64,000 bases of DNA from Carettochelys insculpta (Eukaryota; Chordata; Testudines; Carettochelyidae): contig NC_134138.1 in NCBI RefSeq assembly GCF_033958435.1, forward strand, positions 190,685,298 to 190,749,297. Reading direction: 5' to 3'. Positions 13,680 through 24,263 of the stretch are shown here, piece by piece. Within the stretch, counting starts at the first letter, position 1. Every line of letters starts with the position of its first letter. The translations under genes and the position numbers were made by a program. The notes beneath the pieces were generated by a model. That model did not search any database, had not been told where the DNA came from, and saw only the letters and a program-made list of their open reading frames with translations.

Positions 13680-14086
13680 GGGCGAGGGGCCCGGGATGTG
13701 GCCTCCCCCCTTGTATATAGTTGGACCCTGTTTTTTTGGTGCCCCTGTTTGCCCCGTCCCCCCCATGTAAATAGTTCTCCCCTTTCTCCTCCCTGGTTTT
13801 CTTTTTATTATGTATGCCACACAGTTGTTTCTTTGGATTGTTTTATTTTTGTACATATTGCTTTGGTTGAACGTTTGTACCTAGTTTTCTGTTTGTGGTT
13901 GACATATTTATTTACACCCCAAAAAAAAGGTTCGGCCAGAAAAAAAAAAATTTACGTTCAGCCACAAGTTCGTGCTGTCATTTGTCCAGGACAAGTGTGG
14001 GGGGGCGGTGGGGTGCTCCATGGTGTGGGCGTTGGGGCAGGAGTGTGGTGGAGGAAGGGGCGGGCAGTAGGGGGCCTGGGCAGAGT
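13680..14086. other. Intergenic strip between convergent H2 genes
   Basis: This AT-rich strip separates the tails of the two transposon genes. It contains a minus-strand AATAAA (13908-13913), which could serve the transposase transcript, and two A-rich runs near 13920-13950. Confidence 0.5.
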
Positions 14087-15563
14087 TCACCCCGTGGCCT
14101 GTTGGTCGAAGTGGGCCCGCAGGGCCTCCCGGACCCGGGTCCCCTCGGGGTCCACCTGCCGACTGGGGGCAGCAGGTGGCTGGACGTGTGCCCTGCCGGC
14201 CTCCGCGGCCCAGCCCTGCAGAAAGGTCTCCCCCTTGCTCTCCACGAGGTTGTGCAGGGCGCAGCAGGCACCCACAATCTGGGGGATGTTGTTGGGGCCC
14301 GCATCCAGGCGGGTCAGGAGACATCTCCAGCGTCCCTTCAGGCGGCCAAATGAGCGCTCCACCACCTGGCGCGCACGGTTCAGGCGCTCGTTGAAGCGCT
14401 CCTGGCTAGCGGAGAGATGGCCCGTGTAGGGGTGCATGAGCCACGGCCGGAGGGAGTAGGCCGCATCTGCGATGACGCAGAAGGGCATGGTGGTGTTCCC
14501 CAGAGGGATCTCCCGCTGGGGGATGTAGGTCCCCGCCTCCAGCCGGCGGCACAGGCCCGAGTTCCGAAAAACCCGGGCGTTGTGGGTGCTGCCAGGCCAG
14601 CCCACGTAAATGTCCTGGAAACGTCCCTGGCTGTCCACCAAGGCCTGCAGGATGACAGAATGGTAGCCCTTCCGATTGAGGTATCGTCCTCCACTGTGAT
14701 GCGGGGCGCGGATGGGGATGTGAGTCCCATCCAGAGCCCCGAAGCAGTTGGGGAAGCCCAGCGTGGCAAAGGCGGCGACGGTGGCATGTGGGTCCCCCAG
14801 CCTCACGAGCCTGTGCAGGAGCATGGCGTTGATGGCACGCACGACCTGCCGAGAAAGCACATGGGACAGCCCCAATGAGGGGTGAGCAGGGTGTGCGTGG
14901 CCCTGCCCTGCTCTGGCCCCCCTGCCATGCCCTGCCCTGCCCTGCTCTGGCCCCCCTGCTCTGCCCTGGCCCCCCTGCCCTGGCCTGCCCTGCCCTGGCC
15001 CCCCTGCCCTGGCCCCCCTGCTCTGCCCTGGCCCCCCTGCCCTGGCCCCCCTGCCCTGCTCTGGCCCCCCTGCCCTGCCCTGGCCTCCCCCTGTGGTTTC
15101 TCTTACCTCCATGAAGACAGCCCCGACGATGGCCTTTCCGACACCAAACTGCTGCCCCACGGATCGGTAGCTGTCCGGAGTGGCCAGCTTCCAGACAGCG
15201 ATGCCGACCCGTTTCTGCACTGTGAGGGCACGCTGCATGGCAGTGCCCGTTGCCTGAGTGCGGGGGTGAGCCACTGGCACAGCTCCAGGAATGTCTGCCG
15301 GCTCATCCTGAAGTTCCTGAGCCAGTGGTCGTCGTCCCACTCCCCAAGCACCAGCCGCTCCCACCAGTCGGTGCTGGTGGGGTAGCTCCACAGCCGCCGG
15401 CGTGTGAGGCGGGGGGTGGAGCGGGGTGCTGCAGGGGTAGGGGTTGAGCCCTGCTGCCCTGGGGGCATCTCCTCCCCTGGGGCAAGGAGGTACTCAGCTG
15501 CCTCCCACATGGCATGGGTCAGGGCAAGCCCTGCTCCTGCCGGGAGGGCTGGGTGGACCTCTA

Positions 15564-15598
<35 letters not shown>

Positions 15599-15606
15599 GG
15601 GTCCAT
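14087..15606 (-). CDS. HARBI1-like DDE transposase of H2, near-intact
   Basis: This is a PIF/Harbinger transposase (DDE_Tnp_4). Exon 1 (15107-15606) starts with MDP and a Gln run encoded by a CTG/CAG repeat, then has EWDDDHWLRNFRMSRQTFLE. Intron 14846-15106 has GT-AG ends. Exon 2 (14087-14845) runs to the stop. The conceptual product is about 419 residues, against roughly 350 for vertebrate HARBI1. Acidic residues sit in GALDGTHIPI (about D206), VIADAAYSL (about D294) and VVERSFGRLKGRW (about E330). At GSTHNARVF this copy has Asn where H4 has Asp. One 1-nt deletion relative to H4 falls near 15250 in exon 1, so the full protein needs correction of that site; the catalytic exon is open throughout. 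The intron has no stop, so an unspliced frame of 434 codons also exists. Confidence 0.85.
14900..15095. repeat. CCCTGCCCTGG-type minisatellite in H2 intron
   Basis: Irregular repeats of CTGCCCTGGCCCCC fill most of the transposase intron. Read on the minus strand they give a stop-free Gly/Gln/Arg-rich stretch. The array explains why this intron (261 bp) is longer than the 180-bp intron of H4. Confidence 0.85.
15562..15598 (-). repeat. (CTG/CAG)n coding repeat in H2 transposase
   Basis: About 12 triplets encode a Gln run directly after the transposase start Met-Asp-Pro. The matching repeat in H4 lies at about 37259-37289, and shortened remnants persist in the 710-bp derivatives. Confidence 0.9.
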
Positions 15607-15673
15607 GACTGCGGCGCCCGGGGTCTGTGTGCCTATATGGCTCCTCAGACCGCGTGCTGAGTGTATGTGGGAG

Positions 15674-15689
15674 GGGCCCTTTAAGGGAG
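15674..15689 (-). promoter_or_regulatory. Conserved TTTAAG box upstream of H2 transposase
   Basis: GGGGCCCTTTAAGGGA is centred about 75 nt upstream of the transposase start. It is nearly invariant in all seven H-type elements of this window. A promoter function is inferred from position and conservation. Confidence 0.45.
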
Positions 15690-15960
15690 CGGCTAGCTGT
15701 TGCCCCGGAAGCGCTAGTCCGCCCGTTGACCCTGTCTGCAGCTGTGCCTGGCATCCCTATTTCGATGTGTGCTACTTTGACGTGTAGACGTTCCCTCGCT
15801 GCGCCTATTTCGATGTTGGGCTGCGCAACGTCGAAGTTGAACATCGACGTTGCCGGCCCTGGAGGACGTGTAGACGCTATTCATCGAAATAGGCTATTTC
15901 GATGTCGCAACATCGAAATAAGCTACTTCGATGTAGGCTTCACGTGAAGACGTAGCCAGT

Positions 15961-17030
15961 AAGTCCCAGGTTACATTAAAAATTGAATAGATGGGGTAAG
16001 GATAAGTATGAAAACTGGAAAGAGAAAGTTTGAGATCAAAAGTTGTATTTAAAAAGTCTTTTAAGAATGTGGTTAATAACGTGCACTTCTCAGGCATCAC
16101 CTGCTCACTGGCTTGGAATGTTTTAACCCCTCTTTCTTCCTTCCCCTTCGTTTTGTCTTAGGCCCAGATTCAGCAGTTAGATCCACCTTGGGGTCTTCAG
16201 CAGGATTCCAGAGTTGTCTGCTTGTGTAGATCTGGATGCAGGACTGGGATCCTAGATGTGAGTTCTGTGGAGTAGCAGACCATTGGCTTCAATGGATCTG
16301 TACAATACCTAGCCTAACAGCAGTCCTGTAGGCAGTGCTGCATTTGAACTGTGATTTAGTGGAGAGAGAAGGTTGCCTAGAGGAAAAGTCAAGTGAAACC
16401 AACGTGAATTTCTGAAATCTGCTGACTTATAAAGGAGCCCAACACTATCATGAGAGATTAAACAAACAAGTGATTTCTGCTGCATTATGTTTAAGGCGGT
16501 ACGTGCCAAAATGTGGTAGGCTGTTAAATGTCAGTGTTACTCTCTGCAACACCAATAATTTTCTTATTTGAGGTCATTTGTCAAGGAGGAGAGAGGACTG
16601 TATGTTTGCTGCTCCTTTTCATGGGTCGTGCTGCATCAAGCAGCCACTGTAGTAATATTTTAATGAGCATTTAGTAGATCAAAATAAAAACCAGAAGAAC
16701 ATAGGGATCACCATCTAGTTTCACATGAATTGTTGCCACACAACACTGGCTTTCATTGTCTAACTTAATCGGGGTGGTCTAAATGAGGCCAATCCAATAA
16801 ACTCTTCATGTCAACCCAGTTCTCACAGAACTCTAAGTTTCTGATTTGTCCTCAGAGTAGTTTCATCCCTTAACCACCTAATACATTAAGAAAATATCAC
16901 TTTCAAGGATTGACCACCAGGTGGTGATCTTGGCACAAAAATGATAAGCAAAGCTTGACAATTACAGTGTGCATTTCCTCAACTGGATTTATTTTGCTGA
17001 AAGTTTTTGTTTTTACTGGAACAACCAGGG
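15961..17030. other. No gene recognised
   Basis: Mostly AT-rich single-copy-looking DNA. I saw no domain, TIR pair or tandem repeat. Confidence 0.45.
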
Positions 17031-17379
17031 CTGTTGTTAAGATTCTTGGTGTCCTATGCAGCCCAAGCATCTACAGCCTCCAAATCCTGCGGAGGGAAAG
17101 CAGCCATGCCATAGGATGGGTCTGTGCTCTGGGCTGTGGTGGCAGGAGCTGGAGGTGGGCAGGGGAGACCAAAGGTTGGAGTTTTGGGGCTGGAAGCAGA
17201 GTAGGGAGGTTGGAAGACTGGAGCTGACAGTGCTGGGAGGTGGACCAGAGTATGGGGTCTGGGAGATTGAGTCTGATGGGGACAGGAGGCAGAGCAAGGG
17301 TTGCGGGGCGGCAGGGGATTGAGGATGCTGGATCTGGTGCTTCCTGTGGTTGGTAGTGGCCATAGGCATAAGCAATGTA

Positions 17380-17465
17380 GGGCACTACTAAATTTGAAGC
17401 ACCACTGGGGCCTCAAATTTAGTGGTGCCCTGCACCGCTGGGGCCTCAAATTTAGTGGTGCCCTA
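17380..17465. repeat. Inverted and direct repeat of an AGGGCACTACTAAATTT unit
   Basis: The left arm AGGGCACTACTAAATTTGA (about 17380) is followed by two direct copies of TCAAATTTAGTGGTGCCCT, spaced 33-34 bp apart and inverted relative to the left arm. The stretch could fold as a hairpin. It sits in a GC-rich region (17050-17500) that looks like an unidentified interspersed repeat. Confidence 0.7.
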
Positions 17466-17499
17466 CACATCTGCCTACGCTTAAGGACAGCACTGGGGA

Positions 17500-18675
17500 C
17501 AACATTACTTTTTAAATGGAGTTTGCTCCATTTGTTTTTATTCAGAAAGTAAAAACGTCCCTTGGCTTTGAAACTAATGCAGGTGATGCAGATATACAAA
17601 ATCTCTCTATATAAAGTGTTTCCCTAGGAAAGAGAGTACTTTTATATAGAAATATTGCTCACTTCGACTTTAGAGCATATGTGGTATATAGGACTATGAT
17701 GGTAGTGTCCCTGTTTGACCCTAAGAAAGGAAATTAGTATTTCATTGCTTTTAAAATACTATTATAGTGAAGCATTAAAGCAAATAAAATTAATGGCTCA
17801 CTTCTGGATTTTTGTGGGGGAAGAAATGTCAAATATAACCTCTCTCTCGCCTCTTCTACTAGGGGTATTTTCTTTTCTTCCACCCACTTCAAATAGACTT
17901 TGCAAAGGGGAGTTTGTTTTCCTTTTGTTAGATCAGAATGGAGTCCTTCCACTATGGAAACAGGACACAGTTCCACGTGAATCAACACTGACGTCAATGG
18001 ACTTACACATGCAGATGTCGCCAGCGTATGTGGTCTTTTGCAGTTCCACAACATGTCCTGAACAAGAGCTAGTGTTTGAACTTATTTATCGATTTAGGCT
18101 CTGATTCTGCTCCCACTGAAATCAAGAGCAAAATTTGCATTCATTTAAAATGTGACCAGATCAAGTGCATAGTTTCTAAATTACTTCTCAGGGGGTAAAG
18201 GAGCACACCTGGAACCTGTAACAGAGCCTGAATCATATGAATGATCCAAAGAAAATAACATCATCTCTTTCTGCACAGAAAACACTTTAGCATTTCCTTT
18301 GTCTTGGTTTGCTTTTAACTTGCTAGAATGTTGTCTAGTTCAGAGGAGAACTTAAAGATCTGTCTTGCTTACAGAGACAAATAGCAATTTGCCAGCAGGA
18401 GCCTTCAGACACCAAGGATAACGGGTCCAGATCAGAGGTGAGCAACTGAGATACTTGTAAGTCGTGTCTGCAGACAGTAACTATTTTGAGTGGGTAGTTA
18501 TTCTTCTGCTATTAAAATATGTATGGTTTTAACTACGGTCCTCATTTTGTTTCCCGACTGTGCAGCAGTAGGTGGCACACTATCCTCTGAGTGAGAACTG
18601 AACCAGTATTTCCTTCCAGCGCTGTTCTAGAAGTTACAGAGCTACCAGAGGTGCTGGCTGCTGAAGGGGAATGGA
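17500..18675. other. No gene recognised
   Basis: Ordinary sequence up to the H3 insertion site. It has short GATTCTGCTCCCACTGAAATC-type words near 18100, typical of old short palindromic repeats, but nothing I could bound. Confidence 0.4.
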
Positions 18676-18922
18676 GAAACTACATCTGCCCTACAGTGCT
18701 CTTCTGAAAGAAGAGAGCCCCTGGAAGAACGTCTTTCAAAAGAGTGTGTCCACACACAAAAAGCAGATAGATTTTTTTCGATCTGTTCTTTCAAAAGACT
18801 GAGCTGTTCTTTCGAAAGAGAGCTGCCACACAGCCCTGGGCGCCTTTCCGAAAGAACAAGTCAGGAAATGCAGGAGATGGGGTTGCATGGTGGCCAAGCC
18901 CTTCTAGGGGCTCGGCCAGCTG

Positions 18923-18940
18923 CTCCCTTAAAGGCCCCCT
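18923..18940 (+). promoter_or_regulatory. Conserved CTTAAAGG box upstream of H3 transposase exon
   Basis: CTCCCTTAAAGGCCCCCT is the same box as at 15674-15689, in reverse orientation, as expected because H3 is inserted the other way round. Confidence 0.4.
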
Positions 18941-19035
18941 CCCAAACTCCCCTTTCCTGCACAGGCTGAGGCCTGCTGAGTTGACCAAAGTGAATCAGAG
19001 CCTGTGCAGGGACCAGATGGCCACAGCACAGCCAA

Positions 19036-19454
19036 ATGGTTCCCCAACAGCACCCAGAGCTGCACATCGTGGACATCGTGGTTGGCCTGCTGGCCACGGT
19101 GGTCATGGCCATCCTCCACCTCCTCTGGTGGGCGAGCCTGCTCACCAGAGCTGTGAAGCCCTTCTCCCTGGGACCTTTGGAGCCATCCCAGAAGCTCCCT
19201 CTGGTGGGACCGGCTTGTGATGAGAGAGTGGGACAATGCCAGATGGCTGCAGAAAGTCAGGATAAGCAAGCAGGCCTTCCTGCAACTGGCTCACCCCTGC
19301 CCTCAGACATCAGGACACATGGCTGCAGCCTGCTGTCCCCCTCAAGAGGCTGGTTGCCATTGCAGTCTGGAAGCTGGCCACCCCAGATGGTTGCCACTCC
19401 GTGGGGTACCAGTTTGGGGTGGGCAAGGCCACCTTTGGGGCTGTCCTCATGGAG
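19036..19454 (+). pseudogene. Transposase exon 1 remnant of H3
   Basis: The plus strand encodes the N-terminal transposase region, including REWDNARWLQKVRISKQAFL (about 19222-19282). Further on, in shifted frames, is sequence matching the VWKLATPDSYRSVGQQFGVG region of H2. The exon ends in ATGGAG followed by a GTAAGG splice donor at 19455, the same exon boundary as in H2 and H4. No DDE exon follows. AATAAA occurs at 19750-19755. The start codon is uncertain. This fragment cannot encode an active enzyme. Confidence 0.65.
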
Positions 19455-20087
19455 GTAAGGTGTGCCATGGTCAGGCACCTTCCACAGGGAGGGGAGAGGG
19501 GATTCCTGAGCAAGGGGGACCCTCAGGGTCTGAGACCATGGGGGGGAGGGGGCCAGGATGGAGTGTGGTGAGAGGGGGCCAAGAAGGGGGCACAGGGGCT
19601 CAGTGCTTGTGGGCTCCAGTAACCCTCTCCCAGGCACCCCATGCAGCCTCCCCCCAACATCCATCCCTCACCATTTCCCACCCCCCCGTACCCCCATCCA
19701 TCCCTCACTGTCCCTCTCATCACGAGCATGGGACAGGGGGGTGTTTGAAAAATAAACTGCTTAACAAATAAATAAGAACTCTGGGAAAGATACAAATAGT
19801 GCACATAGCTATGTACAGTGGGGAACAGGGGCTAACTATATGCATTGGAGGGCTGGGGAAGTGGGGGGACCTCAACCTGGAGGGGGAAAGGGGGGCATTA
19901 ATCCAGGGCTGGGGTGGAGGGCTGTGAGCTTCATCGGCCCCAGGATCCCCTCCCACCTCAGGTTTGGGGTCCCTAGTTGGGCTGAGATGAGGCAGGAAGC
20001 ATAGGGAGGTAGGACCATGGAAGGCCTTTGGTGGGATCAAAGTGGCGGGGGGGGAGAAAGAGCAGCTGGGGGGTCAGTGTGGGGGCA

Positions 20088-21410
20088 TTAAGGGGACAGC
20101 AGGCAGGGGAGCTGGGCCAGGTACACCCAGAGGATGACCATTATGTCCATCAGGTTCCCCATGAGTTCCTCCCAGGCCTCCCACTGCCAGGCCAGGTCCA
20201 CCTCGTTTACCCGCAGACACCACTTGGCCACCTCCCTCAGTTGGCGGATGGCAGCAGTATAGAGGGCATCATCTGTTGCGCACCTCTGGGTCCTCCTCAC
20301 ATGGGCCTGCCATGGTGCTGGTGTTGCGGGGTGGGTGCTTGGGCTGTCTCCTCTGCCTCTGGTGGGGTGTCTGACACCACGTATGGCACAGGGATCGCCT
20401 GGCCCTCTGACGGTGCAGCTGTAAGGATAGAAGGAAAGACGGACGGCACATCCGTCCTGCACCACTCTCATGAGGCAAGGTGGCTGTGGGGGATTGTGGT
20501 CACTGATGGGAGTCCCTGCCCATGTGGTGTGGGCCCTGGGTAGTGTCTAGCCCCACCTACCCCTTCCCCACATGGGTAGCTTGCGGTGCTGTCCCCTGGA
20601 GCGAGTGCTGAGTGCCGCCAGCAGCTGTTATGGCTTGCCAGGTGCCATGGCCGTCGGGCATGTGTCCAGGCTGGGGCTGCCGGGCATGTGTCCAGGCTGG
20701 GGCTGCCAGCCATGTGGGTGGCCCACTGGCAGCTGTGGCAGTGGTGGGCGCCACTGCCTCATGATCCAGGTTGTGCGCCCTGTCAGGTATTTAATGCAGA
20801 GTCCCTCACTGAGGTCCATCGATGCCCTGCTGACTGTCACCCGGCTGGACAACTGCGATGGGAGGTCACTGACAAGGTCCCTGTCATCACTGGACCCGTT
20901 GGAGGGTGGTTCTGCCTTGGTGCCTGGCAGGGTGGTGAGGGTATGGGGTCCTGGCTCTACCTCCATCTCCGATTCCAGGTGTGGCTCATCCATCATGGTG
21001 TCCAGGACAGCGGGAGGCGGGGGAGCTATCCTGGGTCCCCAGGAGGTGCTGGAGCTCCTGGAAATAGGGGAAGGTGGTGGTTTCTGCCCCTGAATAGCCA
21101 GCTGCATTCTGAGCTCAGGCGTGCCCCGCAGAGCTCTTTGACTTTACTGTGGACCTGGTACTGTGTCTGGGCAGGGTGTCCCTGGGTGGCCAGTCCAGTG
21201 GCGAGATGGGTGAAGGTGGCTGCATTCCATCACTTCTCCCCCATTTCACAGAGGATCTCCTCTTTTTGCCACAGGCTGAGGAGGTCCCAGAGCTCTGGCT
21301 CCATCCAGGAGGGAGCCTGTTTTTTGGACATCTGGACAGGCTCCTATGAGACCTGTGAGGGCTCTGGGGAGTATTTTGGGGCTCATTAAGGGACTGGCTG
21401 GTGCCCATAG
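20088..21410 (-). pseudogene. Myb/SANT-like protein of H3, frameshifted
   Basis: Exon 1 on the minus strand contains a decayed SANT domain; the NAATFTHLATGLATQGHP and HSKVKEL stretches lie at about 21130-21225. A PYFQELQHLLG motif follows in a +1 frame at about 21035-21075. Exon 2 starts at 20418 after CTTACAG, with CTGCACCGTCAGAGGGCC closely matching the exon 2 start of H4. Near the end is an open amphipathic segment, AKWCLRVNEVDLAWQWEAWE (about 20160-20220), aligning with the C-terminal helix of the H2 protein. Frames change within exon 2 as well. The product would be the end-binding partner of a Harbinger transposase, but it is broken here. Confidence 0.65.
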
Positions 21411-21853
21411 TGGTTGGATTGGCTGCAAGGTGTGGCCATGAGGGAATGAGGCTGCTCAGCTCATACCTTTACTGCCAGTACACTCTCAGCTTCCTGCCAC
21501 GGGGTTTCTGGGTCCCTACACCTTTAAACACATCTGGAGCGAGAGAGCATAGAGCTCTGCTCTCACGGGCCAGGGCGTTTTCGCATATCCACTGGCTGGT
21601 GCCATGGAGGACTCATCTTTCGAAAGAATGGCGTGTGGAACATCTACACATATTTTCTTTTGAAAGAATCTTTTGGAAGAAGGTGCTCACCTGATGCGGG
21701 ATTGGAAGAATGCTTTTGAAAGGGAGTGCTGCATTGTTTGAATATACTTTTGAAAGAACATATTTTGTGTGTAGATGCTCCACCGGCTCTTTCGAAAGGG
21801 CCCCGTCCTTAGATTTATCTTTTGAAAGACCTTGCTAGTGTAGACGCAGTGAA

Positions 21854-22330
21854 AGAGAGCACTTGAACTTTTCCAGTGATTTTGGGAGAGCTAATGGTGT
21901 GTTAAACCTGCTGTCCCAGCCCTGTGTGAAATCAGTGTGATGGACCTCTCCATGCTTTAGGAATATAAATATGCAGAAGTCAGAGATTCTTTGGACAAAA
22001 TACCTCATGTAACCTATCAATTTTAGTGTTACAATTTGCTGGACCTGTACATGGTATTTTGGTACGTATACCTTTCTTCTATGGGAAGTTAGAAATATGA
22101 AATATAAAGTTGTTTGTAGTTTTAAATATGTTAATAATAGCCATTACTCCTGCTCCAACCCTAATGACTGGGTGATCAACTTAATGATTCATAAACAGCC
22201 TTGTTTGCCCTCTAAGTCTAGAAGGTGGTTGATGCTAGAAAGATATGTGTTCTCACCACCTGGCACTGAAAGCCATTTTGATCCAGTGTTTTTCCATGGG
22301 ATGGGGGGATTATAGAACAAAGATTTCTTG
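21854..22330. other. No feature recognised
   Basis: AT-rich sequence with no recognised gene or repeat boundary. Confidence 0.4.
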
Positions 22331-22339
22331 TCCTACAAA

Positions 22340-23540
22340 AAAGTCTATTTAAGCAATGGGAAGCTAATAGGTTTTGTCTTCAGTCTGCTTGGGAATCTGC
22401 TTGAGGCTCCAAGAAGGAACAAAGAAAGTGAATGGATTTTGGCCCAAATAGAGAAAAAGAACAGTTCTAGTTTGAAGATCTTGCCTGATATGAGAACAGC
22501 TCTTTAGGGTAAGAATCTGTGTGCAGTAAGTCTCTCAGGGAAGTTAGAACCAGCTATGCATTCTTAAAATTTCAATCCAGTAACTTAATTGTGATCTATC
22601 TGTTTGCACTTACATCCTACTGTTTATCTTTAATAAAAAATCTTTGGGAGATGGTTTGTAGACTTCATCTGAGAGGCAGGGCTTGCTACCATTCAGAAAA
22701 GGAAAACAACATGTTCCGCTGAAATTGAAGGAGCGTGCAAAATAGAGTTACCTGAGTTTGATGCGGTGCTGTTACAGAGGACCCTATTGTACCCTACTGT
22801 GCTGATCATGCCACTGATACCCGCCTTCTTGCCCTCTGGGGCTCCCCACCACTCTGTGCTGCTGGAGCCAGATCCTCTGGTTTCCCACAGCCAAGGCACA
22901 GAGTTGGTGTTATTGATCCCTAACAGAGCTCTACGTTACTTAGAGAAACACCTGCATATGGGGGTCTCTTTGGCCCAGAAAATCAATAGGTGCTAGGGGA
23001 CTTGAAGGCTCTTAGCTTCTGCTATTGTATTTCAAATTGAATTTTCCCATTGCTGGAGCTACAGCGCTGCTTGGCTTGAGTAGAAAAAAAGAGACGTTGC
23101 CATTCAGAGCTTGTAAAGAACTGTGGAGCAGGAAGCACAGTGTTCCGAACATATCAAGCAGTGAGGAAAACACAGTAAGTAACTGGGATCAATTCTACTT
23201 TTCGATCACACCGACTACTATTTCCAGAACACTGCTATTATAGAATTAAAAGAGCACCTATGAATATTGTATTATTTCCTATTGTAAAAGATCTGGGGGT
23301 CCCTAGGAATGTCACGGCTGTCGTCGGCTATGATGTACAGCATAATTGGAACTCCACTGTAGCTGAAGGGACTGAACTGACTGCTGCCCCCTCTGAAAGC
23401 ACTGGCCTCTACCACTTCAGCTTGGAAGAGAGTGGATTGGTAAATTCTCTTGTCTTGGACCGGTGAGGTCCCAAGGATCCGCGACAACAGAGGCTTAACC
23501 TGTAGATTATTGGCCTTGTTTCTCACCAAGACCATGAGTT
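22340..23540. repeat. Possible LTR-like or other long repeat, uncertain
   Basis: An AATAAA near 22630, a nearby TTTGGGAGATGG stretch and long non-coding sequence with scattered short frames resemble an LTR or a LINE tail. I could not find matching termini or a duplication. Treat this as a weak suggestion. Confidence 0.2.
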
Positions 23541-24260
23541 ACTAATCCCTATTTTTGGTGGCAGCAGCCTTCTATTGTTTTGTATGGATGACAGCCAGTA
23601 CTAAGATGCCTTACATCTTCTGTTACCTGGGCAAAGTGAGTGCAAAATACTACCAATGAATAAATAACTGATCTCTGTCAAGTAATAATGAGTGCTGGGC
23701 TATTGCATGCAAGTTGCCAGGGCAAGACTCTGCAGACAGCTCATGTAATTCTAACTTGTCACTCAGTTTACCAGAATCACTTGTATGCATCTCTTTGAGA
23801 GGGGTTAGACTTCTTTAGAGCTGGTCAAGTTACTGCTTGTCCATAAAATTAAGTTTTAATAATGCCAGCATGTACAATACATAAGAAAGTATAAATTGGT
23901 TGTGCAAACCCACAAGCAATGTGCATTAGTTTACTTTTGCACAGTGTACAAAGAAGCTGCTTAGTGAAACATATGCTTAAGTGTTTACTGGAGCCTATTT
24001 GAGTACATAGAATGCCCTTGCTTTCTGTTCGTGCATCTCTTTCCAAATCCTGTTTCTTGCTTCCACCTTTATTTCCTCGTATTTTGTATTTTTCTTCTGT
24101 CTTTTGCTGGGTGTTTCTTTGTCAGTCCATTTTATAGTTACCTTTGTATTCTTTTCCTTTCTTCCTCCATTCATGTTTGTTTTGGGACAAAATTTGGTGC
24201 AGCCACCAAAACAATTAATGAAAATTTGAAAGAGCACTTTGAGGAGGAAAACGAGTATAT
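23541..24260. other. No gene recognised
   Basis: Sequence without recognised repeats. The minus-strand open frame at 23995-24366 is Lys-rich and shows no known domain. Confidence 0.4.
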
Positions 24261-24263
24261 GCA

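Larger units (their letters stand above)
11177..15957. mobile_element. PIF/Harbinger element H2 (4781 bp, near-complete)
   Basis: The element runs from AGCTGTGTCTACACGTGCAC to the complementary TGAAGACGTAGCC end. It is flanked by AGT on both sides (11174-11176 and 15958-15960). Subterminal DNA is rich in TTCGAA palindromes. It carries a two-exon SANT gene on the plus strand (11603-13679) and a two-exon transposase on the minus strand (14087-15606), convergent. This is the least damaged long element in the window and the likely relative of the source of the 710-bp derivatives. Confidence 0.92.
18679..21850. mobile_element. PIF/Harbinger element H3 (3172 bp, transposase exon lost)
   Basis: The left end ACTACATCTGCCCTAC matches the complement of the right end, ACTGCGTCTACACTAG. 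GAA flanks both sides (18676-18678 and 21851-21853). The inner ends are TTCGAAAG-rich, as in H1. Its order is reversed: transposase exon 1 is on the plus strand at the left and the SANT gene on the minus strand at the right. The catalytic transposase exon is missing between about 19500 and 20080, making this an internally deleted, non-autonomous copy. Confidence 0.85.

Noticed and set aside
14417..14878. Plus-strand frame opposite the transposase
   Set aside because: It lies entirely within the antisense of the conserved DDE exon, with no independent support.
14900..15095. CRISPR-like array
   Set aside because: The repeats are short irregular CCCTGCCCTGG units without unique spacers, in an intron of a eukaryotic transposon.
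14087..15606. The host gene HARBI1
   Set aside because: The gene is inside TIRs with a TSD, sits beside the SANT partner and has three other copies in the window, so it is a transposon gene.
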